A stretch of DNA of 64,000 bases from Telmatactis stephensoni (Eukaryota; Cnidaria; Anthozoa; Actiniaria; Isophelliidae). A model generated the notes under the pieces. It made no database searches and was not told the DNA's origin. It was given only the letters and a program-made list of their open reading frames with translations. A program made the translations under genes and the position numbers. The DNA is taken from the NCBI GenBank assembly GCA_029948255.1, contig JALIZF010001484.1, forward strand, positions 1-64,000, written 5' to 3'. Position 1 is the stretch's first letter, and each line of letters begins with the position of its first letter. This document shows positions 24,225-35,706 of the stretch, piece by piece.

Positions 24225-25206
24225 AGTCTCATCTCCATCGAGAAGCAATTAAGCTAAAACAGGCAAATACAGCAGTTGAAGAAGAGTTATCAAATGTAAT
24301 CCCAGATAATGATATCCCAGACAATGACAACTATGACGATGGCGATGGCGACAGTACTGAAGATGCTGTTGGCGATATGCAAATTTTTTTGGCATTGTTC
24401 TTGTTAAAGAGCAAAGAAGTTCATGTACTAGATCAACCAACCCAATTCTGCAAAACACTGAAGACATAACGACTGAGTCTTTGGAGATATTTAATAGAGA
24501 CATAATCAATTGCTTAAATAGGAATGGTTTACGTCCTGAAGATTTAGATGGCTTTACAGAAGTTATAGAAAATCGAAACCATTTTCAATTAGCCAAGGCC
24601 TCACTGTCCAGTGAATATCTACAAAAAAAAGTATTTCTTGGAAAATTTCCACTTTGTGGTAAGTGCGTCAATTCAATTTATATTGTACATACCAGACGAA
24701 GAAAATTATTAATGCTGGGATATCGAACCATGCATGTCCAGTGAACGATTATTAATCTTAGTTGAATTTATATGACTTCTTATTTTAGGAGCCACAGGAG
24801 ATCGTGTTCGCCCCGTATGGGAAGTATAGGAATGTAAATGGAAGACAACAACTCACTATCGCTAAAGACACATTCCACTACATACCTGTACTTGAGACTT
24901 TGGAGGCTCTGTTAAATCAACCAGACGTCCTTGTAGAGGTAAGTCATGCAAAGGGACTGTGAACAGATGTCTTCGCAGATTTGTGTAACAGATTTTTAAT
25001 ATCTTTTTCATTATTTTTATTTTATCACATCTTTCACTTCTCATTCTCAATCAGTCAGTTTTCTCTGATTGATTGTCAAGTTCCATGTCTCATAAAGGCC
25101 TATTGTTTTTATTGTAAATATATTATTAAATATTATTAAATATATTTCAACTCTCTAAGAGTATGCAGATTTTGTATGGCGACAAAAGCAGAAATTCAGA
25201 CCAAGG
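24225..25206 (+). pseudogene. Second TNP2-like transposase, 5' exons (decayed)
   Basis: Start of a dead transposase of the animal TNP2/EnSpm type. The first block has an acidic run (DNDIPDNDNYDDGDGD), then a frameshift near 24376, then FNRDIINCLNRNGLRPEDLD up to a GT donor at about 24660. The next exon, about 24790-24938, reads from EPQEIVFAPYG to the family's typical YIPVLETLEALL. A third at about 25159-25206 reads VCRFCMATKAEIQTK, the family's C-x2-C block. Matching downstream exons appear at 32593 and 39297, so the gene once ran across what is now 15 kb of nested insertions. Confidence 0.6.
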
Positions 25207-26255
25207 TATTTATAAGTATATGCATAATTTAATATTTGCATCACACTTGGCAAGTTCATCGACTTACAAACAATACCATTATTTCATAAATAAAACCCTT
25301 CTTTTCAGTACATATCCACCCCCTGACAGTTGGGATACCTCAGATTGCACTCATGTTGTGGGATATATTTCACACTGTCTCACAGGAAAAGACACTGGAA
25401 TATTAATTTTCACCACCAAATATACAAAAGTTTAATTTGTTGCTTTCTGACTTGCTGTAGCTGAGATGGTATGGATTGCCTAATATGGAGACCAAAGGGG
25501 GGGGGGAAATTCATTGCAAAAGTTTGGGGTATACCTGTTGGAAATGTTTCAAAAATGGACGATTGGCTGGACGATTTTTCATCCCTAAGAGATACCAGCG
25601 ATAACAAATTGATGAACTATATTAATTATGAACATAAAATTGAGGGTCTCCAACACGCTTTTGTTGGGCAAATTTCTTCCAGTTGGGAACAAGATAATAA
25701 GCAAATGGGCTCATGATGCATACCTACAAGATACCATGGAATGCTGAAACTCTAAGCTTCAAATTCTACTTCCTAAAAGATATTAAATCACTGATTTTTA
25801 CCCCTAAGAGATATGATGAGCATGCGGCCTCGCGCACGATATTGGTGCACAGGTTTTCATGATTTTCGTTCGAATGCTACCTTTTGCTTCCAAACTTTAC
25901 AAATAAATGATTAAATTCCTTGTTTTTTCTCCAGGATGCAGAGAATTTAACGTGCACTGGAGAAATGGTTTCAAATTGGTGAATATAATTTCAAAGAAAG
26001 TAATATAAGACAAAAATTTATAACAGATCTCATTAATTTTGACCAGTTTTGTGGCCTACTATAACTAAAACTAAATTTTCCATTTTCACGCCGAATACAT
26101 TATTTTTTCTAAAACAATTAAGTGATTGCAGAGGCAAATTAGCTATAGTTAAACTATACCTGCTCCATTTACTGTTCATCTTTGTCATTTATGAGTAGTG
26201 GAATCATTTCTAGCGTTGTAACGTGAAAAAATGACTAAAATGTTTACTTTTTTAG
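25207..26255. other. Intron or insert without recognised gene
   Basis: A G-run at about 25498-25506 and an 81-codon open frame at 25471-25716 (WRPKGGGKFIAKVWG) are present. The frame has no similarity I recognise. The rest is AT-rich. Confidence 0.35.
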
Positions 26256-26484
26256 CGAGCATCGAGCATTGACTATCGTGCATCGAGCACAGTGTATCGT
26301 GCATCGTGCCTTGGCTTAAAGGCTCGATGAAAGCTCAATCTATGCTCGATGAAGGCTCGATCTAAGCTCGATGAAGGCTCTATTGATGCCCGATAAAGGC
26401 TCGGTCTATGCTCGATAAAGGCTCGATGAATGCTCAATCTAAGCTCGGTGAAGGCTCGATCTATGCTTGATAAAGGCTCGATGA
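26256..26484. repeat. 11/22-bp minisatellite, array A
   Basis: Degenerate tandem units GCTCGATGAAG plus GCTCGATCTAT alternate to give a 22-bp dimer. The upstream edge has looser GTGCATCGAGCA units. A matching array lies 0.9 kb downstream. Confidence 0.85.
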
Positions 26485-27349
26485 TAATATAGAAGAATCA
26501 TGAAAGTTTAAAGCGAGAACGGTGAAAAGAAAATGTCGAGGAAAAGCACGCGGAGTTGTTTATGATGACCGTGAAAGGTAAGGAGGACGATTGCATAATG
26601 TGTGCTTCATACACAGTTCTGACTACTACAAGCTATCGCAATCGATATTCACCATCTAATACTGGATCCGTGATGACTGTGACAAGCCGAGTCCATCGCC
26701 ATCTTGAAAACCGAGTGGAGACTGGGTTTCGTAAGTTCCTTTTTGTCTTTTTCTTTCTTTTTTCTGCGCTTTTTCAACCCAAATGATTTTTTTCAACCTT
26801 GAATTGCCATTATTTTAATTTTTCCTACAAACTTGAACAATTTCTTCTTCAAAAAAAGGAAAAATAAATTATCGAAAAAAAATATTGTTTTACGGCTGCC
26901 ATCTTGAATTTAGTTGAGTGCGCGCTAGCCTGCTCAGTAAAAGTGCGCACAAACAATGCCCATGAACGTCCTTAATGACAAATAAACTTCAAAAACAAGT
27001 AGGGAAGTGTAGTGCTATGTGTTGGCCGGGATATTGGAGAGCTGGCCGGTTCTAGTCCAATATCTCACCTACGTATCATCTTTTATTTTTCCGATTCTCC
27101 ATTGCAGTTGATGAAATGCAAGGAGAATGGCTCGCAGAGCAATAATATCCTTGTTTTTTTCTGGAACCACATTGGCAATTATTTAATTATCTGTAATATT
27201 TTATTTCATTTATTCGTTGGAACAATATTTTCTCAACAACATTGGATTCTGCCGACCCTACCTAAGCATTTTATGCATGAAACGATCGACTCACAACTGG
27301 TAGGACAATTGTAGGATGATAGTTCCATGTCGGAGTTCAATATTCTTGA
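26485..27349. other. Stretch between the two minisatellite arrays
   Basis: AT-rich sequence. An open frame at 26556-26786 ends in a splice-donor-like GTTTCGTAAG context but shows no recognised domain. Confidence 0.3.
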
Positions 27350-27512
27350 TCTACACTCGATGAAGGCTCGATCTATGCTCGATGAAGGCTCCATCTATGC
27401 TTGATGAAGGCTCCACCTATGCTCGATAAAGGCTCGATCTATGCTCGATGAAGGCTCAATCTATGCCCGATGAAGGCTCGATCTATGCTCGATGAAGGCT
27501 CGATAATATCGA
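27350..27512. repeat. 11/22-bp minisatellite, array B
   Basis: Same unit and same orientation as array A (GCTCGATGAAGGCTCGATC). The downstream edge again has looser ATCGTGC-rich units, so the two arrays bracket about 0.87 kb as direct repeats. Confidence 0.85.
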
Positions 27513-28019
27513 GTATCAGTGATCGTGCTTCGTGCTTTAATGCCCGATTATCGTGCGTGCCTTGGGCACAATCCTTTTTTGTCATAATTTTGTTACGCTG
27601 CTGTGTACCAACATCGTGCGCGAGGCCATGCATGCTCAACCCTTTTACAATGGAGTCCTCCCCAGATATGGAAATTACAAGTTAACCACTCCCTTGCAAG
27701 TCTCTCTTGTTTTTCCATACTAAAATCATACTTACATCTACTTGAACAATTAATTCAGTTCTCAGCAGATGACTTTCAACTAAGAATAAAGAGAATGTAC
27801 CAAAGACATGCTCTTTTAGTACAAGGTACATGTAATTCTATCCTGTGTTATATTTGTGTAACCCATCATTAACAAGACAATTTTTTCATAACTGAATCAC
27901 AGGTGACAAAACACTTAGTAAAGTATACGGCCTGAACAGAAGTTCCGTCCTTAATCAAACAAGGTAACTTTCCAACAAACCATTTTAATTTCCTCTTCAA
28001 TTAAATGAGTGCTCATTTT
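27513..28019. other. No gene recognised
   Basis: Short open frames only. No motif seen. Confidence 0.35.
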
Positions 28020-28257
28020 TTAACTCGTGGATTGAAAATCCACGAGTTATTTTGAGGGGTCGAATATGCAAATCAGTCAGGTTACTACTTCGTGTATGAC
28101 ATCAACTATTCAATCTATCCATTGCCTAACTAGAATGGTACCATACATAAAGTAGTAAGCCATTGTGTCACTCACTCACTTTCCTGTAAACTTCCGGTCT
28201 GTCAAACTTTACTTCCGGTCTATTCTTGATAATACGATACGGTGCTAACTTGCGTTG

Positions 28258-28394
28258 GAGTCGTTTTCATATGAGTGGGAAACTTACCGTACCGTATCGT
28301 AACTGTACCAGTATCATAGTTTCTATAAAGACATTTGAAATTCCTGCTGTAACCTTATCATATCGTAGGCCGTACGGTGTTCCCCCTCATACTC
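28258..28394. mobile_element. TA-type MITE (copy 2 of 3), nested
   Basis: GAGTCGTTTTCATATGAGTG..CCCTCATACTC, a diverged relative of 6794-6948. It is present in both copies of the 1.4-kb repeat, so it was inherited with the repeat. Confidence 0.7.
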
Positions 28395-29076
28395 TTATAA
28401 TAATTTTCGGCGATCAGAGCTTTGAATGTAATGTAACTGTTTTAGATTTATGTACAAGCAATTTTTAGGCACACAATCTAAGCTGGGTAATACAAGTTTT
28501 TAACATTACCTCGTGCTCTACATGTAAGTTACATGCCACGGGTCTGCACTCCGCGAAGATCAATTGTATGTGTCGGATGTTAGGCGAAATTGCCAATAGA
28601 TTTGAATAAATAGTTTCTTATTCATTGCCACATTCTGTATTGAACTACTCTCAGTTCCCTCTGCAGCTTGGAATAATTTTCATCGCATCTCCAAGTTGAT
28701 CGAGCTGTTCGATATGTGAAAACAATGGACTTTGTAGTCGCTGTCTTCAAACAAAAAAAATTGTCGCAAGTCCAATATCAACAAGTCATCCAAGCATTTA
28801 GTGTTTGTACTCTATCAGCACAAGAGTAAATGTTGAAATAAAAAGAAAACGAAATCATATTTGAGTACGAACTGACGCCTGCTGAAACTGGAGAAACTGC
28901 ATGGCCGTGGAATCGCTACGGCCCGGCTGGCCGAAATGGCATCAAAAAAGCGTATTTGAGTTTAAGTTTGGTGGCTATTATGAGTACTTTTATGGAGTAA
29001 TTTATTTTATTCATAGCGACATTTCGTTCATAGAGAAACTTCTTTCATAATTTGTACATGTTCAATAGCTTTGCTA

Positions 29077-29243
29077 AGCGTACAGCCATAAATTAACAAT
29101 ATGTATAAAAATATAACCTTTCCAACTGTTAAATTGCTCAGTGGCTCAAGTGGTTCGTTGCTGGCTGCGGGTCCAAAGATAGCCTGTTCGAATCACGGGT
29201 AGACCTGTTTCTTTTTTTTTTCTTTTTTTTCTTTTTCTTTTGC
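29077..29243 (+). mobile_element. tRNA-derived SINE, polymorphic between repeat copies
   Basis: Holds an A-box-like TGGCTCAAGTGG and a B-box-like TGTTCGAATCA about 40 bases later, followed by a long pyrimidine tail (TTTCTTTTTTTTTTC). Copy B of the surrounding 1.4-kb repeat reads straight through the site (GCTTTGCTATTGCTTTGC), giving an empty-site comparison. The tRNA-like part does not fold as a standard gene with CCA-compatible ends. Confidence 0.65.
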
Positions 29244-30049
29244 TTCATTATCTTTTTTTGTTCTTTCATACTCAAGTCAATTATTTTTCGCTAAATAGCT
29301 GATATTATTAATAATTATCCAAATGACTCTTTCAAAATTCTTTACAGATGGGCCCAATCTTAATTTTTAGATTTGTGAGAGCAATGATTTATCATTTAGA
29401 AAAATATATATTGTATTAATTGATTTATATTTTTGCCTTCAAATAAAAAACTCATTATTTAACGAAATATTAAAATCCACGAGTTACTTCGCCATTTGCG
29501 GGTTGATTTGTGTGGGTATTAACACCTATTTGTCAGTAAAAACCTACGAAACTCACCCGAAAGGAAGCATGAGTAATATAATTACTAAAGCTCTGTAAAA
29601 GCACTCAAATATCCACACCATAATTCAAGTTCAACTTGCCATGACCTATTACATCAAAGAGCTTCATTTGCTGATGCTTACAGTGCAACGCGCCGTACCG
29701 TGAACACCGATACAAGTTTTTGATTAGTTTTTGACATGTTACTACAAACTTAGCTAATAGGCGCAAAGGCGGTATCTTTTGATTATAGCGATGTGAAATT
29801 GTCTGAAATAACGGGACGATCGAAAGTTTAGATTTTTTCAGGTTACATATCTTCATTTACTTAGACACTGTAAGAAAAATGATCCAGAATAACATTTGTA
29901 AGTATGTTATTGTTATAGACCGATTTTTCTAAACTATGTAAAATTTGATCAATGTTAGTGTGTAAATTTATCGAACAAAAAACTGTCATCAAATATTATT
30001 TTCGTTTGAATTAGCTGATGTCCAGCCATGATTGAACCAAAATCAAGGA

Positions 30050-31055
30050 GTCTATGATAATGGTGGAGCTCGATCAACACTATATCGAGAACGTATACTG
30101 GATCTATACCACGACGGATTTTGTCAACGTGAAATTGCGCTAAACATAGTCAAGTCCCTCCTACGTGAACAAAGTAATACAACATTACAACACTGAAAAT
30201 ACAAGCCTTAGGCCAGAACGGAGTATTTATCAAATACCTAAAATGGACCAAGATGCACTAGAATACATTGAGGTGCAAAAACTCGTAAAACCAAGCATAT
30301 ATGGATCAGAACTACAACAACAAATCTTGTTAGATGGTGTTGTACATCCCGCTGATCTCCCAAGTGTACCGCAAATAAATCGTGTGACTCAAGAACAGTT
30401 ACTCATGACAAAGAAAAAGATTAGTTGCATACCAGTAGAATCTACAACACCACGCGTAGAGGCAGCAGTTGATAACTATCTCGCTGAAATTGCTCAAATA
30501 GCCGATGGAACAAAATTACACTTTTTTGATGAGTCAAGCGTGATAAAAACTACCAGAAATAGGAAATACGGAACTGCTCTAAAAGGAATGCCTGCTTTTG
30601 AGATACATCGCTATGCATCAAACGCAAATTACACCATCAACCTTTTTCAGTCATTCAATAGTATTGACTTCTCTAATATAGTAGATGGCCCATCAAACGA
30701 AATGGAATTATTGTCGTTTTTCGACGAAGCGCTACAAGTCGAGCTTGCTGACGGGAACGCAGCGTTGGAACAAGGTGACTGTGTTATACTTGATAATTGT
30801 GGTTTTCACCATGGCCGTCGCGTAGAACCAGTATTGAGAAATATGCTAGCTAACTGTGGAATTACCCTTATTTACCAACCACCCTATTCACCACACCTCA
30901 ATCCATGTGAACTTAGCTTTAATCAAATATAGAAATTTTTGTGTAAACACAACACGCTTGCAGAAATTGAAACAAAGATTGCAATCTCGGAAGCTGTTCT
31001 AAATATCTCACCAACAAATTGCTACTCTTACTTCAAACATCTGGGATATTTATGA
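30050..31055 (+). pseudogene. IS630/Tc1-mariner-type DD38E transposase, broken
   Basis: An N-terminal helix-turn-helix (YHDGFCQREIALN) is followed by a one-base frameshift near 30149. A long frame from 30165 then carries the catalytic core: HFFDESSV (first Asp), CVILDNCGFHHG (second Asp) and QPPYSPHLNPCELSF (Glu). I count 38 residues between second Asp and Glu. A TAG at 30930-30932 interrupts the frame seven codons after that Glu. The same frame then runs to a stop at 31053. The frameshift and stop mean this copy cannot make full-length transposase. An ATG is lacking at 30165, where the codon is GTG. Confidence 0.8.
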
Positions 31056-31260
31056 CTTAGATAATTACAAGTAAATATGATAAATATGAACATAGTTTTC
31101 AAACAAAACAATCAATTTCAACGTTGAATTGCACTTATTTTTGAGTTGAAAGGAATGTCAGTAATGTGTTTCATAGCATAATAATATATAAACAAACGCA
31201 ATCATATTCTACTACAATGTGTTCATTGTTGTTTTCATATGTGTTTTCACGTTTGAGTTC

Positions 31261-32262
31261 TCAAATTGGAAGTCGCCAATCCTCGCTCTCGTCCCAATCT
31301 GGCACCTTGTTGTTTAGAGCTCTTTGTAACACAAGTAGATCATGATCTAACCGTAATCTGTTTCCACAGCCATACTTCGATGGATTCTGAGCTCTAAGAC
31401 GTGGTCGTAAAATCGCGAAAAATGAGGATTTTGTACGTTCTCGCGCAGAAACATATGTTTTGTAGTGGGTTTCCTCCTCTGTGACCTGGGCTTCTAGCGA
31501 TTTGACCTCGCACTGTAGTTGCGTTATTTTACTTCGACTTTCGGGATGCTTTTCTTTTATTTTGCATTCATTTATGTCTGTGCAAGGGGCAAAAGAACAT
31601 GTTGTTTTAGTGTGTCCAGGAGTATGGAAATTGTTACAAAGTCTACCTCGTATTTGATTGAGTGATTGGTATTGTTTTTGCTCGTCATTTAAGCTTAATT
31701 TCTGAATTTCGTCTTTGGCGCTTACAAGTTGAACTTTCAATAACTGTAGATTTTCTTCCAGCTCTCGCTTTTGGGCATCCAGAGGGCTTGCACTAGTCTT
31801 TGTTGATGATGAAACAGAGATAGCTTGTTGTTGCTGCGGAGTTGATGAGTTGGAAGCAGCTTTTGGTGAGCTGAATGCTAGATGTTTGGGTTGTAACGAT
31901 GTTTGGAAAGCCGGCGTACTTGTACTCATAGATGGAACTTCTAAACCAAGTTGCCTTACTTTACAAGGCATCGGCGAGTCTATTTCGTTAGCTTGAAGAT
32001 ATATTTTCTTATACTCACGATCTTTTACATCCCTTGCACTTCTAAGAATTTCGTTGAAGGAAAATTCATCGTCTTGAATTAGATTGACCATGTCGCCATC
32101 ATCGTCTCTATATTTCACTCTTATACTTGAATGAGGCAAATGAGCCAGTCGGGAACAGTTTCTTTTGAATTCGTCGAATAGCTTCTCAATGGTGATGTTT
32201 CTAATCAGGAAAGTACAAAACCTTTTCTCACCATATTCTACTTTCACCTGGAAAGTGGCCAT
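31261..32262 (-). CDS. PB1-domain coiled-coil protein, second ORF of the mariner-type element
   Basis: Intact single-exon ORF of 333 codons from the ATG at 32262, chosen for its context (AAACATGGCC). An upstream in-frame ATG at 32304 lies in the TIR. Residues 1-80 are a PB1 domain: a beta strand with lysine (FQVKVEYGEKRF) and the acidic OPCA cluster YRDDDGDMVNLIQDDEF. Such domains make front-to-back oligomers. A Ser/Thr/Gln-rich linker leads to a coiled coil (about residues 160-210, KRELEENLQLLKVQL), then a zinc-knuckle-like C-x3-H-x3-H-x4-C (CNNFHTPGHTKTTC), then another coiled coil. It converges on the transposase with about 200 bp between stops. The frame is intact although the transposase is broken. 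I infer an accessory factor that multimerises. Confidence 0.75.
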   Translation of the reverse strand: MATFQVKVEYGEKRFCTFLIRNITIEKLFDEFKRNCSRLAHLPHSSIRVKYRDDDGDMVNLIQDDEFSFNEILRSARDVKDREYKKIYLQANEIDSPMPCKVRQLGLEVPSMSTSTPAFQTSLQPKHLAFSSPKAASNSSTPQQQQAISVSSSTKTSASPLDAQKRELEENLQLLKVQLVSAKDEIQKLSLNDEQKQYQSLNQIRGRLCNNFHTPGHTKTTCSFAPCTDINECKIKEKHPESRSKITQLQCEVKSLEAQVTEEETHYKTYVSARERTKSSFFAILRPRLRAQNPSKYGCGNRLRLDHDLLVLQRALNNKVPDWDESEDWRLPI

Positions 32263-32592
32263 GTTTACAAGTATGGCCTTCGTCTCGTGTGACGGTATCA
32301 TCAAAAGATACCGCCTTTGCGCCTATTGGCTAAGTTTGTAGCAACTTGTTAAAAACTAATCAAAAACTTGTATTGGTGTTCACGGTACGGCGCGTTGCAC
32401 TGTAAATCAAGACAAATGCAAAAAGAGAGTGAAATTTTGCAATTACCCATACTGCTTTTTGGTCTAGTCACGTAGGCATGAGACACCTAATTGACATAGA
32501 TCTACCAACTATTATAATTATAATTTGCTTTTGTTCCAATGGGTTTTATATTTGATTCTCTATTCATATTTTTTTGCATTTTCCACTATCAG

Positions 32593-32665
32593 GTACTTTC
32601 ATGTGACTGAAGGATTAGAAGCTGATGTTATGCATGATCAACTTGAAGGTGTTCTCCCTTTACAG
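32593..32665 (+). pseudogene. Second TNP2-like transposase, D-MHD exon
   Basis: A splice-bordered exon (CAG before, GTACAT after) encodes EADVMHDQLEGVLPLQ, the D-x-MHD-LEGV block conserved in animal TNP2-like transposases. It belongs with the exons at 24225 and 39297; the elements at 28.0-32.4 kb separate it from the former. Confidence 0.65.
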
Positions 32666-33214
32666 GTACATTTCCTATTTTTGGTGAATGGTTGTGTACT
32701 GTGTTCTAGTGGAGTGCACACCATATATCCATGCAATAAAACTGTAAAAATGTATTGTCTTATTGCACAATTATGGACAAACTCTAGTTGATATCTTTGA
32801 AGCAGAACAGCTAGTGCAAATAACAATAGCAAAGTAACGTGGTCTTTGTCTTTGAATTCTTGGTTATCGCATAACAATAAACACTATTCAATGTACTATT
32901 TAGTTAGTAGTTGTTTTATGGATATATGGCTCTCATCATAGTCCAAAAGTTGTTTTCTTTTTTACACAGATATGCTCAAAATTTATTCATAAAATGGACA
33001 TCAATGTATTGCTAGACTTCTCGTTAAGAGATCTGTTTAATGATTTTGTTTCCTTTGACTTATTTGGCATGTATTTGGTTGGTTCATGTTTTGACCTTTT
33101 TCCTCTTAGAGGAATACTAATGTACCTAATTAAGCAAAGCGTTCCCCCAGGAATTAGAGGTTTTATTGTTACTTTTAATGCATGGGTCCATGTTTGGACC
33201 TTTTGACAAATGGG
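32666..33214. other. No gene recognised
   Basis: Probably intron of the second TNP2-like gene. It contains open frames without recognised motifs. Confidence 0.35.
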
Positions 33215-33545
33215 TCCGTTCCACATTTAAACAAAAGGAACAGGGATTGATCACAAAGGGAACAATTTGTTCCTTAGAGAGGAACAATGGGTTCCCTTCA
33301 AGCAGAAAAGGAACACAAAATTCCTATTAGTCATAAAGGAACACAGACCTGTTTGTTCCGTTTTTTTAAAAGACAATAACTAACATTATCATTGGTTTGC
33401 CCAAATCAGCTTCAAACGGCACACCAAAAGGCACTAGATATGCTCGGCCATTTGTGGGCATGCACAAGCATGGCTAGACATGTCCAGGCATGTTTAGGCT
33501 TGTCCAGGCATGTCTAGGCACATTTAGGCATGTCCGAGCAAGTTT
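33215..33545. repeat. Low-complexity repeats (GGAACA-rich, then GGCATGTC-rich)
   Basis: From 33215 to about 33362, GGAACAA and its inverse TTGTTCC recur many times. From about 33455 to 33545 degenerate 10-11-bp units such as GGCATGTCTA and GGCATGTCCA are tandem. Both lie just upstream of the recombinase gene. Confidence 0.6.
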
Positions 33546-33730
33546 AAACATAATCAATCAGACGTGTCTTAACATGTTTAGAGCTATTTTAAGTGTTTTC
33601 TCTAGGGTATTTTAAGTATTTAAAATTTAGAATAGAAAATCATTATTCAGATTTCTTTATTCTAAAGAGGTCCCAAGGGCCTTTTGTGAATATGAGGTCC
33701 TATTATATTCATAAAACGTCTTTCCACGCC

Positions 33731-35345
33731 ATGTCAAAACGAAAACAAATCTATTGGTCTTCTTTCAAAGATGCTTCACCTAAACCAAAAAGATTGCACT
33801 TAGAAAAGGAAAGTGATGAAAAATATCACTGTCCTGTGCCAAATTGTGATCATGAAGGATTCACAACACAGAGAGGATGCCGAAAACATGTCAAATTAAA
33901 CCACGGCTGGTTTTACTACTTTGACGAGAAACCAGACCATAAAAGCGTTTCTGATGATGGACTGTCACGTCAAGTTAAACAGGAAAACACATCTAAGCCG
34001 TCTATTCCTTCCTGTCCTGTTTCAAGTGCTATAGGTGATTCATTTTATAACTGGCGTGGTGGTGGAAAATCCTCATGCGATACTCAGCAAACTTTAAGCA
34101 GAGCATTCAAATTTCTTAAATTTTGTTGTGAAGATGAAGATGAAGTGACTTATGACATAGTTGATTTTTCTATTTGTTTGCCCGTCATGTTGTTCAAGTT
34201 TGTTGATGCTCTACAAGAGGAATACCATATTGGCCATTCTGGTCGAATTGGATATATTGAAGAGGCTGTCTTAAGAAATATATCAGTGACAGAAGTACAT
34301 CTAAAAAAAGGCAAGAAAGAGTGTTGCAAAGATGATGAAATTGCAATGGATGCACGACCTGGACAATGAGACTTTGGAATCGAAAGGGCATTGGGCCACA
34401 GTGGCTGAATTACTAAAAGTGATCCCTTATCATCTGCCAAGATATGAACAGATTCTCAAGCAATGCAAACTTCACCCTAACGAACCTGTGTGTGCCTTAG
34501 ACCTCTCATTTTCAACGCGTTTTCTTGCTGTTTACTTGTTCCTACAAGTTAAGTGTTCAAGACCAATGACATTTCAGTATTTGACAACAAAAATGATTGA
34601 AACAGCCAAAAACAATGAAGGCTTTGTGGATCAAAAACAGTTCAAGACTGTAATGACATATGGCTTTGATTCGCTAGTGTTGACAAAAAGTGACTTACAG
34701 GTCACTGGAGATTACATTCAACACATTCATCCACGCCTTGAACCAAAGTGCGATTATGTTTTGGTGACGCGAAATGGCAAGCAATATGACAAACTCAGCA
34801 ACCTTATGACAAAAATTGTCTATGATGCCACTGAGAAGTACATTCACCCAAGTAGATATCGACAAATAGTTGAAACGGAGAGTGTCTAAAACCTGACAAA
34901 AGAAGAACAAGATGCAGTGTTGAAGAATCAAAAGCACAGTTCTGTTGTCGCCCGTGTTCATTACCAAAAAGAACGCTCATGGGACATAGCCAAAAAGGGA
35001 CAAGAGTGCATGAAAAAGCTCCAAGGCGTCCAAGGCGAACAACTAGAAGAATACATTCAATCGAAGTTGTGTGCATTAAATGAATCGTGCCCTGAAGATG
35101 TGACAATGCCAATTAGTGATGACACACCTTTAGCTCCGAGTGAAACAATGACCCATTCACAGCAAAATAACTTTAACGATAACAATGACGAACCTAAGAA
35201 GATGAGATCAGGCAGAAAACCGCAATGCAAAAAACTCCTATTCACTAATGAAGAAGACGAGAATTTGAAACAGGCATTATTACTTTACGGAAATGGACAA
35301 TGGACAGCTATGCTTAGAGATAAAAGATTTCCAATTTCAAAGTAG
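33731..35345 (+). pseudogene. Tyrosine recombinase with C2H2 finger and C-terminal SANT/Myb domain, broken
   Basis: The likely start is the ATG at 33731. A C2H2 finger (CPVPNC, then H-x4-H) comes first, then a recombinase. The box I arginine is in CSRPMTFQYL; the HxxR is in YIHPSRYRQI; the second histidine and the nucleophile tyrosine are in QKHSSVVARVHYQK. The end is a SANT/Myb-like domain (FTNEEDENLKQALLLYGNGQW). This is not the DUF3504 type seen at 28-1511. A one-base frameshift near 34350 and an in-frame TAA at 34887, between the HxxR motif and the tyrosine, disable it. It lies tail-to-tail with the SF3-helicase pseudogene, 360 bp apart. I place it as a Crypton- or DIRS-like recombinase of unassigned subfamily. 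Confidence 0.7.
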
Positions 35346-35706
35346 TAGAAAAGCAGATTCATTAAAAAAACGAGCAGAAAGTAAATTTCCTAAGCTATGT
35401 GTGTAAAAATTATCACAATGAATGTACATAATGTAAAATAAATAAGAGACGCCCTATGCATATTTGTGCTTTGAATTAAATGAATATGAAGCGCGCTTAA
35501 ATAGTTGGGTTTGCGCTGCAAGTATATCCATGGAAGTGTTGGGGGAGGGGAGGGGAGGGATGGTCATTCAGGAGTCAATACAACGACAAAAAGCGCCTTT
35601 TAGTAGGTTTTCAAATTAAAGAGAACTTTGATAACAATTCGCGACGCAGTAAAATTAGTAAGTGTTTTATTTCATTGCAATAACTGATAATGATATGATA
35701 TGAAAA
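35346..35706. other. Intergenic gap between recombinase and helicase pseudogenes
   Basis: Contains AATAAATAAGAG near 35437, a possible polyadenylation signal for the recombinase, and the G-rich run GGGGGAGGGGAGGGGAGGGA near 35540, which could form a G-quadruplex. Confidence 0.5.

Larger units (their letters stand above)
28020..29508 (+). mobile_element. 1.4-kb dispersed repeat, copy A
   Basis: Starts TTAACTCGTGGATTGAAAAT as a small hairpin and ends AATCCACGAGTTACTTCGCC. The whole unit recurs in inverse orientation at 52047-53438 with scattered substitutions. The inner TAACTCGTGGATT and AATCCACGAGTTA form short terminal inverted repeats. There is no long open frame, so the element is non-autonomous. 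Nested inside are a TA-type MITE (28258-28394) and a SINE (about 29077-29243) that copy B lacks. Confidence 0.75.
29681..32402. mobile_element. 2.7-kb Tc1/mariner-superfamily element with two convergent ORFs
   Basis: Terminal inverted repeats of about 103 bp (29681-29783 and 32300-32402) start CAGTGCAACGCGCCGTACCG and differ at only about six positions. TA flanks both ends (29679-29680 and 32403-32404), the target duplication of this superfamily. It contains a DDE transposase on the plus strand and a PB1-domain ORF on the minus strand, each starting near its own TIR and ending in the middle. Confidence 0.85.

Noticed and set aside
26320..26484. Possible CRISPR array
   Set aside because: Units are contiguous and degenerate with no unique spacers, and the DNA is eukaryotic. 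It is a minisatellite.
29140..29215. Possible tRNA gene
   Set aside because: A and B boxes are present, but the acceptor stem does not pair and a long pyrimidine tail follows. It is a tRNA-derived SINE.
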